Counted from the first letter of the stretch, positions 7,912 through 17,750 are shown. The stretch: 64,000 nucleotides of DNA from Falsigemmobacter faecalis (GCF_003863335.1 NZ_RRAZ01000012.1:62001-126000); one strand, 5' to 3'. Program-made: numbers and translations. The notes: generated from the sequence alone by a model not told the origin.

Positions 7912-9213
7912 TCAGGTGATCAGGCGTAACTGCTGTCTTGGGGTCGCGCAGCCGGTGAGCAGGGCCTCATAGGGGTCCTGCGGTGCGAGCATCATATCCA
8001 CCACCTGCCGCAGCACAGCGCGCCGCCCGCGGGAGGAGTAATAGCCCCCCACCAGCTGGCTCGTTTCCAGAAGAAAGCGGCGGTAATCGCGGTAGGCCTT
8101 CAGGTCGGGGCGGCGGGGGGCGTGAAAGAAGTCCGCCAGCGGCTGGTCGCTCAGAAACTCGGTCTTTTGATAGACCGCCCGGCCAAAGGCCTTCAGCGGC
8201 ATGCCGCGCCAGAGCGCCTGCTGCGCGGCGGTGGAATTGACCGTCACTGCGGTACGGGCATGGTTCAAAAGCCGCGCAAGCTTACCGCCGCCAACGTAAT
8301 GCACGCGTGCGGAAAGACCCAGACGGCTGGCCTCCCGGGTGATGGCCGCCTCAATACCGGCGCGGCCGTCTTCCAAGGGGTGGGCTTTGAACACCAGATG
8401 ATGATGGAGCGGCGCGCCGGCGGCAAAGCCCTCCAGCACCAGGGTGATGAACTCGGACATCGAGGAGAAGGGCGAATGCATCCGGAAGCTTGAATCATGC
8501 TCAAGCTGCAGCAGCACCAGGTGATAGGGAAAGCCACCCTGACTGATCGCGCGTTCCGCCTGCCAGCGCCGCAGCCGGTGGACCGGCATCAGCACGAGGC
8601 GCTTGAGATAGAGGCGGAACTCCTCCAGCACGGTGATCGAGCGGTGCGGGCGGAAATTGCGGTAGCGCCCGTTCAGCGCCATGACAAAGAAATGATAGGC
8701 CGCGCCGTAAAAGATATGCTGGCGCAGATCGCCCCAGACGGCGGGCACCTCCGGGACCTCGTCCTCGGCCCGGGTCAGGGCCTGGCGCATCTCCTCAAGG
8801 CTGAGATCCATCAGGCGGGAATGGCCGTTCGAGCCCCCGCGCTCATAGGTGACCCAATAGGGACGCAGATAGCCTTCCTCAAAAATATGGATGGAAAGCC
8901 CGGCGCTGCGGGCGATCCCGATGGCCCGGGCATGGATCGGGCGGGTATCGCCATAAAGCACCAGATCGGTGATGCCCTTATCTTCGAGGATCTGCGCGAA
9001 AGCCGCAGGCCAGTCTTCCGGGCGGCCCAGCCAGGGGAGATAGCTTGCCTGGTCCGGCCAGAAGACCTGATCGCCGCGGTTGAACCCCACCCGCCAGACC
9101 TCGCAACCCGCGGCCTTCAGCTGCACTGCCAGCTTTGCAAAGAAGGGTCCGTGCGGGCCCTGAAGCAGAAGAAAGCGGCGGTGCTGCGCCGGAGCGCGGG
9201 GGAAATCAGACAT
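7912..9213 (-). CDS. kpsS: Capsular polysaccharide export/Kdo-transferase protein, KpsS-like
   Basis: A 433-residue protein of the Capsule_synth family. Recognisable stretches are FLLLQGPHGPFFAKLA near the N-terminus, LYGDTRPIHARAI, the family hallmark FEEGYLRPYWVTYE, and HPLEDGR and NSTAAQQALWRG in the C-terminal lobe. KpsS proteins act in the cytoplasm and add Kdo to the lipid acceptor of group 2 type capsules. The ATG at 9213 is taken, although an in-frame GTG at 9225 precedes it; neither has a strong Shine-Dalgarno. Stop TGA 7914-7912 is followed in frame by a diverged copy of its own last ~45 codons. KpsC, usually next to KpsS, is absent here. Confidence 0.85.
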   Translation of the reverse strand: MSDFPRAPAQHRRFLLLQGPHGPFFAKLAVQLKAAGCEVWRVGFNRGDQVFWPDQASYLPWLGRPEDWPAAFAQILEDKGITDLVLYGDTRPIHARAIGIARSAGLSIHIFEEGYLRPYWVTYERGGSNGHSRLMDLSLEEMRQALTRAEDEVPEVPAVWGDLRQHIFYGAAYHFFVMALNGRYRNFRPHRSITVLEEFRLYLKRLVLMPVHRLRRWQAERAISQGGFPYHLVLLQLEHDSSFRMHSPFSSMSEFITLVLEGFAAGAPLHHHLVFKAHPLEDGRAGIEAAITREASRLGLSARVHYVGGGKLARLLNHARTAVTVNSTAAQQALWRGMPLKAFGRAVYQKTEFLSDQPLADFFHAPRRPDLKAYRDYRRFLLETSQLVGGYYSSRGRRAVLRQVVDMMLAPQDPYEALLTGCATPRQQLRLIT

Positions 9214-9423
9214 CTTAAATACCACTCATACCCGGGAAATTCGGGAAGCCTGGGCCAGGCGGACGATTTTTCTGCAACGCGTCGGGAACAAACGGGTTGC
9301 GTGCTCACAGAGGGAAAGATCACAGCCCTGTGGCACGATCAAGGCAGGGTGATGGCAGGCTCCTTCCCTCAGCGCGGCGGATCGTTTAGGGAAAGGCATC
9401 ATTTCCCAAGGCGGAGGCTGTCC

Positions 9424-10041
9424 ATGTTCACGGGGATTATCACGGATATCGGTGAGGTCGTGTTGTCTGAGCAGCGCGGCGATCTGCGGGCGCGGATCGC
9501 AACGGCTTATGATCCGCAAACCATTGATCTGGGGGCTTCAATTTCCTCGGATGGGGTCTGCCTGACCGTCATTGCGCGCGGCACCGAAGCAGGTCGCAAC
9601 TGGTATGACGTTGAGATCTCGGCCGAGACGGTCAGCAAGACCAATATCAGCCAGGACGGCTGGATGCCCGGCAAACGTCTGAACCTTGAGCGCGCGCTGA
9701 AGGTCGGGGACGAACTCGGCGGCCATATCGTCTCGGGCCACGTCGATGGGGTGGCAGAAGTCATTGCCATGCGTCCTGAGGGCGACAGCCTGCGCGTGAC
9801 CTTCCGCGCCCCGCGGGATCTCGCGGGTTTTATCGCGCCGAAGGGCTCGGTCGCGCTGAACGGCACCTCGCTGACCGTCAATGAGGTGGATGGCACCGAT
9901 TTTGGCATCAACTTCATCCCCCATACCCAGACGCAGACCACCTGGGGCACGGTGAAGGTCGGCGATAAGATCAACCTCGAGATCGATACCATGGCGCGCT
10001 ATGTGGCGCGGCTGCGTGACTGGGCCGCGGCGGGCAACTGA
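9424..10041 (+). CDS. ribE: Riboflavin synthase, alpha subunit
   Basis: A 205-residue enzyme with the two tandem lumazine-binding barrels typical of the family. It starts MFTGIITDIG, and the repeat-1/repeat-2 motifs include SDGVCLTV, GGHIVSGHVDG and LNGTSLTVN. It dismutates two 6,7-dimethyl-8-ribityllumazine molecules to riboflavin. The ATG at 9424 is set by the conserved MFTG start and a CGGAGG 7 nt upstream. An upstream in-frame extension has no family homology. prfA begins 4 nt after the stop, so ribE, prfA and prmC are probably co-transcribed. Confidence 0.96.
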   Translation: MFTGIITDIGEVVLSEQRGDLRARIATAYDPQTIDLGASISSDGVCLTVIARGTEAGRNWYDVEISAETVSKTNISQDGWMPGKRLNLERALKVGDELGGHIVSGHVDGVAEVIAMRPEGDSLRVTFRAPRDLAGFIAPKGSVALNGTSLTVNEVDGTDFGINFIPHTQTQTTWGTVKVGDKINLEIDTMARYVARLRDWAAAGN

Positions 10042-10044
10042 CGG

Positions 10045-11100
10045 ATGCTGCCGGTCGCAAAGCTTGAACAGATCCTCTCGCGCTTCGATTTTCTTGAAGC
10101 GCAGCTTGCGGCCGGACCGCCGTCAAACCAGATCGCGCAGATCAGCCGCGATTATTCTGAGCTGAAGCCCGTGGTGGTTGAGATCAACCGCTGGCGGCAG
10201 ATCCTGGACAGCATCTCTTCGGCTGAGGAGATGCTGTCGGATCCGGAGATGAAGGCGCTGGCGGAGGATGAGTTGAACGCCCTGCGCGAGGAGCTCCCGC
10301 AGGTGGAGCATGGTCTGCGGCTGGCGCTTTTGCCCAAAGATGCCGCCGATGCCCGTCCGGCGATTCTGGAGATCCGCCCCGGCACCGGGGGCGAGGAAGC
10401 CGCGCTTTTCGCGGGCGATCTTTTGCGGATGTACCAGCGCTTTTCCGAGAACGCGGGCTGGCAGTTCCAGCTTCTGGAGCTCAGCGAATCCGATCTGGGC
10501 GGCGTCAAAGAAGCCATGGCCCGGATCGCGGGCGAGGGGGTCTTTGCGCGGATGAAGTTCGAATCCGGTGTGCACCGCGTGCAAAGGGTGCCGACCACCG
10601 AATCGGGCGGACGTATTCACACCTCTGCCGCCACCGTCGCCGTTCTGCCTGAGGCGGAGGAGGTCGATATCGACATTCCCGCCCAGGACATCCGCATTGA
10701 TACCATGCGCGCTTCGGGTGCGGGCGGGCAACACGTGAACACCACCGATTCGGCGGTGCGGATCACCCATATTCCCACCGGGATCATCGTGACCTCGTCT
10801 GAGAAATCGCAGCACCAGAACCGCGCCAATGCCATGGCGGTGCTGCGCGCGCGGCTTTACGACCTCGAGCGGCAAAGAAGCGATCAGGCCCGGGCGGCGG
10901 ATCGTAAGACGCAGGTCGGCTCGGGTGATCGCTCTGAGCGCATCCGGACCTATAATTTCCCGCAGGGCCGTCTGACCGACCACCGCATCAACCTGACGCT
11001 TTATAAGCTGGATCAGGTGATGCAGGGCGATCTGAGCGAGGTCATCGACGCGCTGGTCGCCGAAGATCAGGCCGCCCGTTTGGCAGAGGCCTCACAATGA
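10045..11100 (+). CDS. prfA: Peptide chain release factor 1
   Basis: A 351-residue class I release factor that reads UAA and UAG and triggers peptide release. The GGQ motif is in [15 protein letters not shown], at about residues 227-229, and is the site methylated by the product of the next gene. The codon-recognition tripeptide follows VQRVP and reads P-T-T in [12 protein letters not shown], consistent with the PxT signature of RF1, where PAT or PVT are common forms. Its start lies 4 nt after ribE, and its stop overlaps the prmC start (ATGA). Confidence 0.97.
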   Translation: MLPVAKLEQILSRFDFLEAQLAAGPPSNQIAQISRDYSELKPVVVEINRWRQILDSISSAEEMLSDPEMKALAEDELNALREELPQVEHGLRLALLPKDAADARPAILEIRPGTGGEEAALFAGDLLRMYQRFSENAGWQFQLLELSESDLGGVKEAMARIAGEGVFARMKFESGVHRVQRVPTTESGGRIHTSAATVAVLPEAEEVDIDIPAQDIRIDTMRASGAGGQHVNTTDSAVRITHIPTGIIVTSSEKSQHQNRANAMAVLRARLYDLERQRSDQARAADRKTQVGSGDRSERIRTYNFPQGRLTDHRINLTLYKLDQVMQGDLSEVIDALVAEDQAARLAEASQ

Positions 11101-11942
11101 GCCACGCATCGCTCTCAGAGGCCATGGCAAAGACCCTGGCCCGCGCCCGTGATCTGTTGCCGGACGGTCCGGATCAGATGCTGGATGCGCGGATGCTGCT
11201 CGCCCATGCGGCGGGGCTGACGCGTGACAAATTGCACCGGCTGGAGCTTTCGGATTTCACCCCTGAGTTTGACGCCCGCTTTGCGGCGCTGCTGGCGCGG
11301 CGGGCAGGGGGGGAGCCGGTCTCAAAGATCCTCGGCCATCGCGACTTCTGGAACTACCGCTTTCACGTCACCCCCGATGTGCTGGACCCGCGTCCCGAAA
11401 CCGAATGCCTGATCGCGCTGGCGCTGCAGGCGCCCTTCTCGCGCGTGCTCGATCTGGGCACCGGCAGCGGCGCTATTTTGCTGACGCTTCTGGCGGAGCG
11501 TCCGCAGGCGCGGGGGACGGGGGCGGATCTCTCGGCTGCCGCTTTGCAGGTGGCCGCGCGCAATGCCGAAGCGCTGGGCGTGTCGGACCGCGCCACGCTG
11601 ATCACCTCGGACTGGTTTTCAGATGTGGAGGGCGAGTTTGATCTGATCGTCTCAAACCCGCCCTATATCGCTGCGGATGAAATGGCGGGGCTGTCGCGCG
11701 ATGTGCTGGGCTATGATCCGCGCATGGCGCTGACCGATGAGGGCGACGGGCTGAGTGTTTATCGGCTGCTGGCGGCGCAGTCCGGGGCCCGCCTGCAGCG
11801 CGGCGGGCGGATCATCGTTGAGATCGGTCCAACCCAGGGCGAGGCCGTGCGCGGATTCTTTGCAGCGGCGGGATTCTCCGGCGTGCGTGTGCATCCCGAT
11901 CTGGACGGGCGCGACCGCAATGTGAGCGCAATCAAAGGCTGA
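11097..11942 (+). CDS. prmC: Release-factor glutamine methyltransferase
   Basis: A 281-residue SAM-dependent enzyme that N5-methylates the glutamine of the release-factor GGQ motif. The SAM loop is [12 protein letters not shown] and the catalytic substrate-binding motif is NPPYIA, near residue 185. The N-terminal helical release-factor-binding domain is present (residues 1-80). The ATG overlaps the prfA stop by 4 nt, the usual translational coupling of the pair. No terminator hairpin was seen after the stop. Confidence 0.96.
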   Translation: MSHASLSEAMAKTLARARDLLPDGPDQMLDARMLLAHAAGLTRDKLHRLELSDFTPEFDARFAALLARRAGGEPVSKILGHRDFWNYRFHVTPDVLDPRPETECLIALALQAPFSRVLDLGTGSGAILLTLLAERPQARGTGADLSAAALQVAARNAEALGVSDRATLITSDWFSDVEGEFDLIVSNPPYIAADEMAGLSRDVLGYDPRMALTDEGDGLSVYRLLAAQSGARLQRGGRIIVEIGPTQGEAVRGFFAAAGFSGVRVHPDLDGRDRNVSAIKG

Positions 11943-12183
11943 CTTCCGCCCAAAGTTGAAAAATACGCCGGAGAATCCGTAAAAATCACCGGAATTTTCC
12001 AAAAACCGCTTGCGCCGACGGTTCTGGCGTGCTTTCACAACTTCAGCGCAGGCAGAGACCCTTCGGTCCTGTTGCGCGTTACAGCCCGCAAAGCGTCGAC
12101 CCGATTGCCCGTTTACCGGGGCTCAGCTTCAGGACAGCCTGTGCAGTCCGGGTCAGCCATATCAAGGCCGGAATACAGGACAC

Positions 12184-13089
12184 ATGAGATCCTCCAAGTC
12201 CCGCTCGCGTTCGAAACAGAACCGCCCGCGTACTATTGGTAATATCGTCAACCGGGTGTTCGACAGTTCGGGCCCCGATGGGAAGGTGCGCGGCACCCCT
12301 CAGCAGATTATTGAGAAGTATCAGGCGCTTGCGCGTGATGCTCAGCTCTCGAATGACCGCGTTGCGGCCGAGAATTTCCTGCAGCACGCAGAGCATTACA
12401 CCCGTATGCTCGGCGAAGCGATGCGCGAAATGGCGGCCGAACAGGAAGCCCGTCGTCAGTTCCAGGGCCAGAACGGCAATGGAAACGGCAATGGCAATGG
12501 TAATGGCGGTGGTCATTACCAGGGCGGCGGACATCAGGGCGGTGAACGCAGCTCCTGGCAGCCGCAGAATCGTCGCGAAGACCGCGTGCCGGATGAACAG
12601 CCCGAGATCGCTCCGGTTCCGGTATTCCCCTTCGAGGACGCCGAGAGCAGCACAGCCGATGTCGGTCTGGTTGAGACGCCGGAAGACCGTGCAGTGGTGC
12701 CGGCCGCCCCCGTCGCAGCCGCTGACGAGCCGCAGCCCCGCGAAACTCGCTCGGGTGAGCGTCAGCCGCGTGAACAGCGTGAGCCCCGGGAACAGCGTGA
12801 ACCCCGTGAACCCCGCCCTGAAGGCCAGCGCCGTTCCGCCGCGCCCAAGCGCGAAGACGACCGCCGCGAACCCAAGCGCGATGGCCGCCGCAAGGAAGAG
12901 CGCCGCTCTGACGAGCGCAAGCCGCGTGAGACCGAAGCCCCTGCGGTCGAAGTGACCTCAGCAGAGGCCCCGGTCGCAGCGACAGAGAAGGCACCGCGCG
13001 CAGCACCCAAGCCGCGCCGCGCGCCCGCAACCCGCCGGGCCAAAGTGGCCGATGCGGATGCGGCACCGGTGTCCTCCACCGAAGAATAA
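12184..13089 (+). CDS. DUF4167 domain protein, low-complexity C-terminus
   Basis: A 301-residue protein. The N-terminal ~80 residues are the DUF4167 domain typical of Alphaproteobacteria (SRSKQNRPRTIGNIVNRVFDS, then a helical segment QQIIEKYQALARDAQ). The rest is low complexity: an Asn-Gly repeat, then Arg/Glu/Pro-rich repeats of the REPREQ type and a basic Ala/Pro tail. The charge pattern suggests nucleic-acid binding, but no function is established. The ATG at 12184 is chosen because the conserved basic start follows it directly. Confidence 0.88.
   Translation: MRSSKSRSRSKQNRPRTIGNIVNRVFDSSGPDGKVRGTPQQIIEKYQALARDAQLSNDRVAAENFLQHAEHYTRMLGEAMREMAAEQEARRQFQGQNGNGNGNGNGNGGGHYQGGGHQGGERSSWQPQNRREDRVPDEQPEIAPVPVFPFEDAESSTADVGLVETPEDRAVVPAAPVAAADEPQPRETRSGERQPREQREPREQREPREPRPEGQRRSAAPKREDDRREPKRDGRRKEERRSDERKPRETEAPAVEVTSAEAPVAATEKAPRAAPKPRRAPATRRAKVADADAAPVSSTEE
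12472..12510 (+). repeat. AAYGGN hexamer repeat coding for an Asn-Gly tract
   Basis: Tandem imperfect copies of a 6-nt unit encode alternating Asn and Gly inside the DUF4167 gene. Copy-number change would stay in frame, so it could alter linker length without breaking the gene. Confidence 0.7.
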
Positions 13090-13110
13090 CGGCGGCGAAA
13101 GCCCCGCGCC

Positions 13111-13139
13111 AAAAAACGGGCCCCTTCGGGGCCCGTTTT
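13111..13139. terminator. Bidirectional terminator between the DUF4167 and PAS genes
   Basis: A perfect hairpin with a CGGGCCCC arm and a TTCG-type loop is flanked by an A-run on the left and a T-run on the right. It lies between convergent genes and can serve both. Confidence 0.92.
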
Positions 13140-13151
13140 GCGTCTCAGGCC

Positions 13152-13823
13152 TCAGCTTTTGACCAGGCGCAGATGCGGATGGGCCGCTGCGGCAGGCCGC
13201 GCCGCGCGGATCTCCTGAAACTCAGCCGCTTTCGCCTGCGGCGGATGTGCCGGGATCACGCCGCGTTCGGGCTGCGGGATCTCGCGAAGGCGGACCTGAT
13301 CAAGCCCGAAGCGCAGCACCCGGCCCGCCGGGGGCGCATCGCTGATCATACAGGCCAGCGCGCGGTCACAGGCGCCGTCACGACCTGTCATCGGCAGCAC
13401 CAGAAGCCGGGTTTGGACCGTCGGGCGCAGCAGACCGGCAGGGGCAGAGAGATCCATCTCCAGCACGGCGGGGCGGCGGAAAACCTCTTCCAGACGGGCG
13501 GCAACAGCGCCGCGGCTTTCCGGGCTGATCAGAGCTGTCAGCGGCATCCCCTCGGGGCTGAGCCCAAAAAGATCACCGACCGACTGCCCGGCCAGACGCA
13601 CGCGGACCTGTCCCGGGGCGATACGCTCCAGCAGCATCAGGTTGTTGAGGATATCGGCGACGCCGCGCGGATCAAAGCGGCAGCGCTCGGGCAGCAGGCG
13701 GCCTTCCCCGCGCAGCGCCAGCCAATAGGCTTCGGTCTGCGCAAAAGCCCCTGCGCGCGGCACAGGCGCACCGCCCTGCAGCAGCGTGAAGGTCTGACCC
13801 GATCTGCCGGTAAATCCGCGCAT
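13152..13823 (-). CDS. PAS-domain (PAS_5-like) protein of unknown role
   Basis: A 223-residue cytoplasmic protein. The segment from about residue 30 (AYWLALRGEGRLLPERCRFDPRG) through LLERIAPGQVRVRLAGQSVGDLFG has the pattern of the alphaproteobacterial PAS_5 family, a PAS-like fold often encoded as a single-domain protein. The C-terminus is a basic, Ala/Pro-rich tail with no recognisable output domain. The ATG at 13823 has GGAGAG 7 nt upstream; the GTG 18 nt further out overlaps that ribosome-binding site and is rejected. No ligand-binding residue can be named. Confidence 0.75.
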   Translation of the reverse strand: MRGFTGRSGQTFTLLQGGAPVPRAGAFAQTEAYWLALRGEGRLLPERCRFDPRGVADILNNLMLLERIAPGQVRVRLAGQSVGDLFGLSPEGMPLTALISPESRGAVAARLEEVFRRPAVLEMDLSAPAGLLRPTVQTRLLVLPMTGRDGACDRALACMISDAPPAGRVLRFGLDQVRLREIPQPERGVIPAHPPQAKAAEFQEIRAARPAAAAHPHLRLVKS

Positions 13824-13916
13824 GATAACTCTCCGGAACACGCGGCCCGACCGCAGAGGCGACAGGGCAGCACACTGATAAAACCTGCCCGCTGTGATGC
13901 TGCGGGTATGGATCAG

Positions 13917-13922
13917 ATTATA
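13917..13922 (-). promoter_or_regulatory. TATAAT -10 candidate upstream of the PAS gene
   Basis: A perfect TATAAT lies on the minus strand about 95 bp before the PAS start. The only -35-like hexamer, TTGTGA, is 21 bp away, too far for a standard promoter. Confidence 0.3.
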
Positions 13923-14079
13923 GCCGGATTTCTCGAAAATTCTTCACAATTCCGAACCTTTGGTTAACCCCTGTGGCAGCGGGCAGAGCAGCAGGGGGCA
14001 GATGGCAGCCTGTCCCCGGACGGCGCCCCCTTGCTCTGGCCCGTGCGGCGGGCCTATCTGAGCGCAAAGGAGATCCGCC

Positions 14080-14289
14080 ATGAGCCTTCAACTGACCCTT
14101 CATCTGCCCGATATGAGCTGCGGGCATTGCGCAACGGCTGTCACTCAGGCGCTGAAGGCGCTGGATGCGGCCGCTCTCGTTGCGGTGGATCTGACGCAGC
14201 GCCGTGTCACGGTGACCACCTCGGCGTCTGAGCAGGCGGTGATTGCAGGCCTTGACGGCATCGGCTTTGAGGCGCGGCCTGCGGTCTGA
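14080..14289 (+). CDS. Heavy-metal-associated (copper chaperone, CopZ-like) protein
   Basis: A 69-residue single HMA domain. The metal-binding motif MSCGHC has C14 and C17 two residues apart, as in CopZ/Atx1 chaperones that bind Cu(I) and pass it to a P-type ATPase. Ferredoxin-like beta-alpha-beta spacing is complete and the length is normal. The ATG at 14080 has AAGGAG 8 nt upstream. No copper ATPase or CueR gene is next to it. Confidence 0.85.
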   Translation: MSLQLTLHLPDMSCGHCATAVTQALKALDAAALVAVDLTQRRVTVTTSASEQAVIAGLDGIGFEARPAV

Positions 14290-14392
14290 GACCGCTGCGC
14301 CAAAGCCTCCGTAACATGATCCGGTGCCGGTGTTGCAATCGGCATTTCCGAAATCTTGCGGGCAGGTTACCCCTGCGCGTCAGGAGAGCAAA

Positions 14393-15316
14393 ATGACCGA
14401 TTCGACCTCTGCCCGCCGCCCTGCGGATCGTGACGATCCGCGCGGCTTTGCCTTTGCGCTGGCCTGTTATGCCTTCTGGGGGCTGATGCCGCTTTATGTG
14501 GCGCTGCTGTCGCATATCCCTTCGCTGGAGGTGCTGGCGCATCGGGTGCTGTGGTCGCTGCCGCTGGCACTGGGGGCACTGGCGCTGATGGGCAAGCTGG
14601 GCGCGCTGGCTCAGGCGCTGCGCGAGCCGCGCACGGTGATCATGGCGGGTCTGGCCTCGGCGGTGGTGACGGTGAACTGGGGCGTCTATATCTACGCCAT
14701 CCATATCGGCCAGGCCATGCAGGCGGCGCTTGGCTATTATATCAACCCGCTGTTTTCGATCCTGCTGGGCTATCTTTTGCTGGGAGAGCGGCTGAACCCG
14801 TTGAAATGGCTGGCGGTGGGCTTTGCCTTTGCCGCCGTCGTCGTGCTGGCGATCGATGAAGGAGAGCTGCCCTGGATTGCGCTTTTGCTGATGCTCAGCT
14901 GGGGGTTTTACGCCTATTTCAAGCGCTCGCTGCCGGTCGGCCCCAATGAGGGCTTCGCGCTGGAGGTGCTGCTGCTCTTTCCCTTCGCGCTGGCCTATCT
15001 GGGCTATGCGGAGGTGCAGGGCTGGGCGCTGTTCCCGCACAGCGGTTTTGGCGATTTCGCGCTTCTGTTTGGCATGGGGATGTGTACCGCGCTGCCGCTG
15101 ATCCTTTATGCCAATGGCGCCAAGCTGCTGCGGCTCTCCACCATTGCGATCATGCAGTATATTTCGCCGACCTGTATCTTCCTCGTGGCGGTCTTTGTCT
15201 TTGGGGAACCCTTTGGCCGCGCCAAAGCGATTGCCTTCCCGCTGATCTGGGTGGCGATGATCCTTTATGTGGTGGCCCTGGTGGTCGAGGGCCGCGCCCG
15301 TCGCCGGGCGATCTGA
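14393..15316 (+). CDS. rarD: RarD-type EamA/DMT permease
   Basis: A 307-residue inner-membrane protein with about ten hydrophobic segments in two EamA halves. The family hallmark GFAFALACYAFWGLMPLY at the start and GQAMQAALGYYINPLFSIL in the middle are strong RarD features. RarD proteins are putative small-molecule or amino-acid exporters; the name comes from a chloramphenicol-sensitivity phenotype and the substrate is not known. The start follows CAGGAG 6 nt upstream. The gene ends 3 bp before the convergent anmK gene. Confidence 0.88.
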   Translation: MTDSTSARRPADRDDPRGFAFALACYAFWGLMPLYVALLSHIPSLEVLAHRVLWSLPLALGALALMGKLGALAQALREPRTVIMAGLASAVVTVNWGVYIYAIHIGQAMQAALGYYINPLFSILLGYLLLGERLNPLKWLAVGFAFAAVVVLAIDEGELPWIALLLMLSWGFYAYFKRSLPVGPNEGFALEVLLLFPFALAYLGYAEVQGWALFPHSGFGDFALLFGMGMCTALPLILYANGAKLLRLSTIAIMQYISPTCIFLVAVFVFGEPFGRAKAIAFPLIWVAMILYVVALVVEGRARRRAI

Positions 15317-15319
15317 GGC

Positions 15320-16411
15320 TCAGGGGCGGCTGATCTGTCCGCCGCCCACCGCCGCCGCAACCCCGGTCGTCCCGGGGGCCGAGGTGGCCAGGCCCCGCGC
15401 CACGCGCACCGCAAGGAAAGCGAAGGCCTGGGCCTCCAGCATATCGCCGTCAAAGCCCGCCGCCTCAACCGGCTGAACCGGGCAGGGCAGGCGGGCGTTC
15501 AACTCTGCCATCAGGACCGGGTTCAGCCGCCCGCCGCCCCCTGTCAGCACCCGGCACGGCGGCGTGGGCAGCAGATCCAGGCCTGCGGCGACAGCGGCGG
15601 CGGCGGCAGCCGTCAGCGTGCGGGCGGCATCGGCGTCGCTGAGACCCGCCACGCTGTCGCTGAGGCCCGCAAAGGCATCGCGGTCGAGCGATTTGGGGGC
15701 CATGCGGAAGAAGAAGGGATGCTGCAGGAACTCTGCGATCCGTTCCTCATCGGCGGTGCCGCCGGCGGCAAGGGCGCCGTTTTCATCACGGTCCAGCCCC
15801 AGTCGCTTTTGCATCAGATCATTGATCGGCGCATTGGCGGGGCCGGTGTCAAAGGCAAAGACCGCGCCCGGCGCCTCGGGGCCCGGGGCAGAGGGATCGG
15901 CCCAGGTCAGATTGCCGACGCCGCCAAGGTTGAGAAAGACCACCGGGTCACTCCCGAGACGGCGTGCGAGTGCAAAGTGGTAAAAGGGCGCCAGCGGCGC
16001 ACCCTGACCCCCCATGCGCACATCATCTGAGCGAAAGTCCCAGACCACCGGAAGCCCGAGCGCTTCCGCCAGCAGGCCGCCATTTCCGGACTGATGCGTG
16101 CCGCGCCCGCCGGGGTCATGGGCCAGGGTCTGGCCGTGAAAGCCCACCAGCTCGGCGCCGTCAAAGCGCGACAAAAGCTCCGCATGGGCGGCCTCGGTCA
16201 CCTCGGCGGCGGCGCGCACTTCGGGGCTTCCGGGCCAATGGCCGAGGGCGGCGCGCAGAACGGATTGCTCCTGCAAAGAATAGGGCCGGAAGGCCGTGGG
16301 GCCGAAGTCAAAGATCGTCTCGCCATCGGTCAGCAGCATGGCCGCATCGACCCCGTCGAGCGAGGTTCCCGACATCGCGCCAAGTGTCCAGACCGGCTTT
16401 GCCTTCAACAT
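15320..16411 (-). CDS. anmK: Anhydro-N-acetylmuramic acid kinase
   Basis: A 363-residue peptidoglycan-recycling enzyme that opens and phosphorylates 1,6-anhydro-MurNAc to MurNAc-6-phosphate. The ASKHA phosphate loop [14 protein letters not shown] is near the N-terminus. A GFHGQT segment, [10 protein letters not shown] and the C-terminal [13 protein letters not shown] match the family. The ATG at 16411 is set by homology and an AAGGGA upstream; an upstream in-frame extension has no family counterpart. It is divergent from tyrS with 64 bp between the starts. No MurQ etherase is nearby. Confidence 0.93.
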   Translation of the reverse strand: MLKAKPVWTLGAMSGTSLDGVDAAMLLTDGETIFDFGPTAFRPYSLQEQSVLRAALGHWPGSPEVRAAAEVTEAAHAELLSRFDGAELVGFHGQTLAHDPGGRGTHQSGNGGLLAEALGLPVVWDFRSDDVRMGGQGAPLAPFYHFALARRLGSDPVVFLNLGGVGNLTWADPSAPGPEAPGAVFAFDTGPANAPINDLMQKRLGLDRDENGALAAGGTADEERIAEFLQHPFFFRMAPKSLDRDAFAGLSDSVAGLSDADAARTLTAAAAAAVAAGLDLLPTPPCRVLTGGGGRLNPVLMAELNARLPCPVQPVEAAGFDGDMLEAQAFAFLAVRVARGLATSAPGTTGVAAAVGGGQISRP

Positions 16412-16475
16412 CTGCTTTCCCTTGTGGCTTTGGACGGCTATACCCTGCCGCACCCGAAATATGGATGATCTTGCC

Positions 16476-17726
16476 ATGACCTACCATGCCAAATCCGAGT
16501 TCCTGCGCGTCCTGATTGAGCGCGGCTATGTGGCCGACTGCACCGATTATCAGGCGCTGGATGAAGCTCTCATGACAGGCGTGGTTCCGGCCTATATCGG
16601 CTATGATGCCACGGCGGCCTCGCTGCATGTCGGGCATCTTTTGAACATCATGATGCTGCGCTGGCTGCAAAAGACCGGCCATAAGCCGATCACCCTGATG
16701 GGCGGCGGCACCACCAAGGTGGGCGATCCCTCGTTCCGCGCTGATGAGCGTCCGCTGCTGACGCCGGAAAAGATCGACGAGAATATCGCCGGCATGGGCA
16801 AGGTCTTTGCGCGCTACCTCTCTTACGGAGAAGGGGCGGGCGATGCCATCATGCTCAACAATGCGGAATGGCTGGATCATCTGAACTATCTGGAGTTCCT
16901 GCGCGACATTGGCCGTCACTTCTCGGTCAACCGCATGCTGTCGTTTGAGAGCGTGAAATCGCGTCTCGACCGCGAGCAGTCGCTGTCCTTCCTTGAGTTC
17001 AACTATATGATCCTCCAGGCCTATGACTTCCTGGAATTGAACGCGCGCTATGGCTGTCTGCTGCAGATGGGCGGCTCGGATCAATGGGGCAATATCGTCA
17101 ACGGGATCGATCTGACGCGCCGCGTGAATGACACTTCGATCTTCGGGCTGACCTCGCCGCTGCTGACCACCTCGGATGGCAAAAAGATGGGCAAATCGGC
17201 CAATGGCGCGATCTGGCTCAATGGCGATATGCTGAGCCCCTATGAGTTCTGGCAGTTCTGGCGCAATTCGACCGATGCCGATGTGGGGCGCTTCCTGAAG
17301 CTTTACACCGAGCTTCCGGTGGCGGAATGCGAGCGTCTGGGCGCGCTGCAGGGCTCGGAGATCAATACCGCCAAGATCATCCTCGCCAATGAGGTCACCA
17401 CGCTGCTGCATGGCGCAGAGGCCGCAGCGGCCGCAGAGGCCACGGCGCGGGAGGTTTTTGAGAAGGGCGGCATCGGGGAGGATCTGCCGACCATCCTGAT
17501 CCCGGCCTCAGAGGCCGCGGAGGGGATTTCGCTGGCGCAGCTTTTCGTGCGCGCCAAGCTGGCGCCCTCGGGCAAAGAAGTACGGCGTCTTTTCCAGGAG
17601 GGCGGGGCGCGGGTCAATGATGAGGCCGCGGCCGATGGTGGCCGGATGATCGGGGCGGAGGATCTGAAAGAGCCGCTGAAACTCTCGGCGGGCAAGAAAC
17701 GCCACGCGCTGGTGATGCTCGGCTGA
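16476..17726 (+). CDS. tyrS: Tyrosyl-tRNA synthetase
   Basis: A 416-residue class Ic aminoacyl-tRNA synthetase that charges tRNA-Tyr. The HIGH-type motif is HVGH in [13 protein letters not shown] and the KMSKS-type motif is KMGKS. The tyrosine-binding region includes [12 protein letters not shown] and [10 protein letters not shown]-terminal S4 RNA-binding domain (about residues 355-415) has [16 protein letters not shown]. The ATG at 16476 matches the family start MTYH-KSEFL; an in-frame ATG 15 nt upstream is the alternative. A strong terminator follows. Confidence 0.96.
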   Translation: MTYHAKSEFLRVLIERGYVADCTDYQALDEALMTGVVPAYIGYDATAASLHVGHLLNIMMLRWLQKTGHKPITLMGGGTTKVGDPSFRADERPLLTPEKIDENIAGMGKVFARYLSYGEGAGDAIMLNNAEWLDHLNYLEFLRDIGRHFSVNRMLSFESVKSRLDREQSLSFLEFNYMILQAYDFLELNARYGCLLQMGGSDQWGNIVNGIDLTRRVNDTSIFGLTSPLLTTSDGKKMGKSANGAIWLNGDMLSPYEFWQFWRNSTDADVGRFLKLYTELPVAECERLGALQGSEINTAKIILANEVTTLLHGAEAAAAAEATAREVFEKGGIGEDLPTILIPASEAAEGISLAQLFVRAKLAPSGKEVRRLFQEGGARVNDEAAADGGRMIGAEDLKEPLKLSAGKKRHALVMLG

Positions 17727-17750
17727 GGCGGGCTTTGGCTGTCATGAAGA

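Noticed and set aside
9330-9423. FMN riboswitch before ribE
   Set aside because: A stretch AGGCAGGGTGA resembles one riboswitch block, but the ACCGGCGGT and AGCCCGCGA blocks are absent, so no riboswitch can be claimed.
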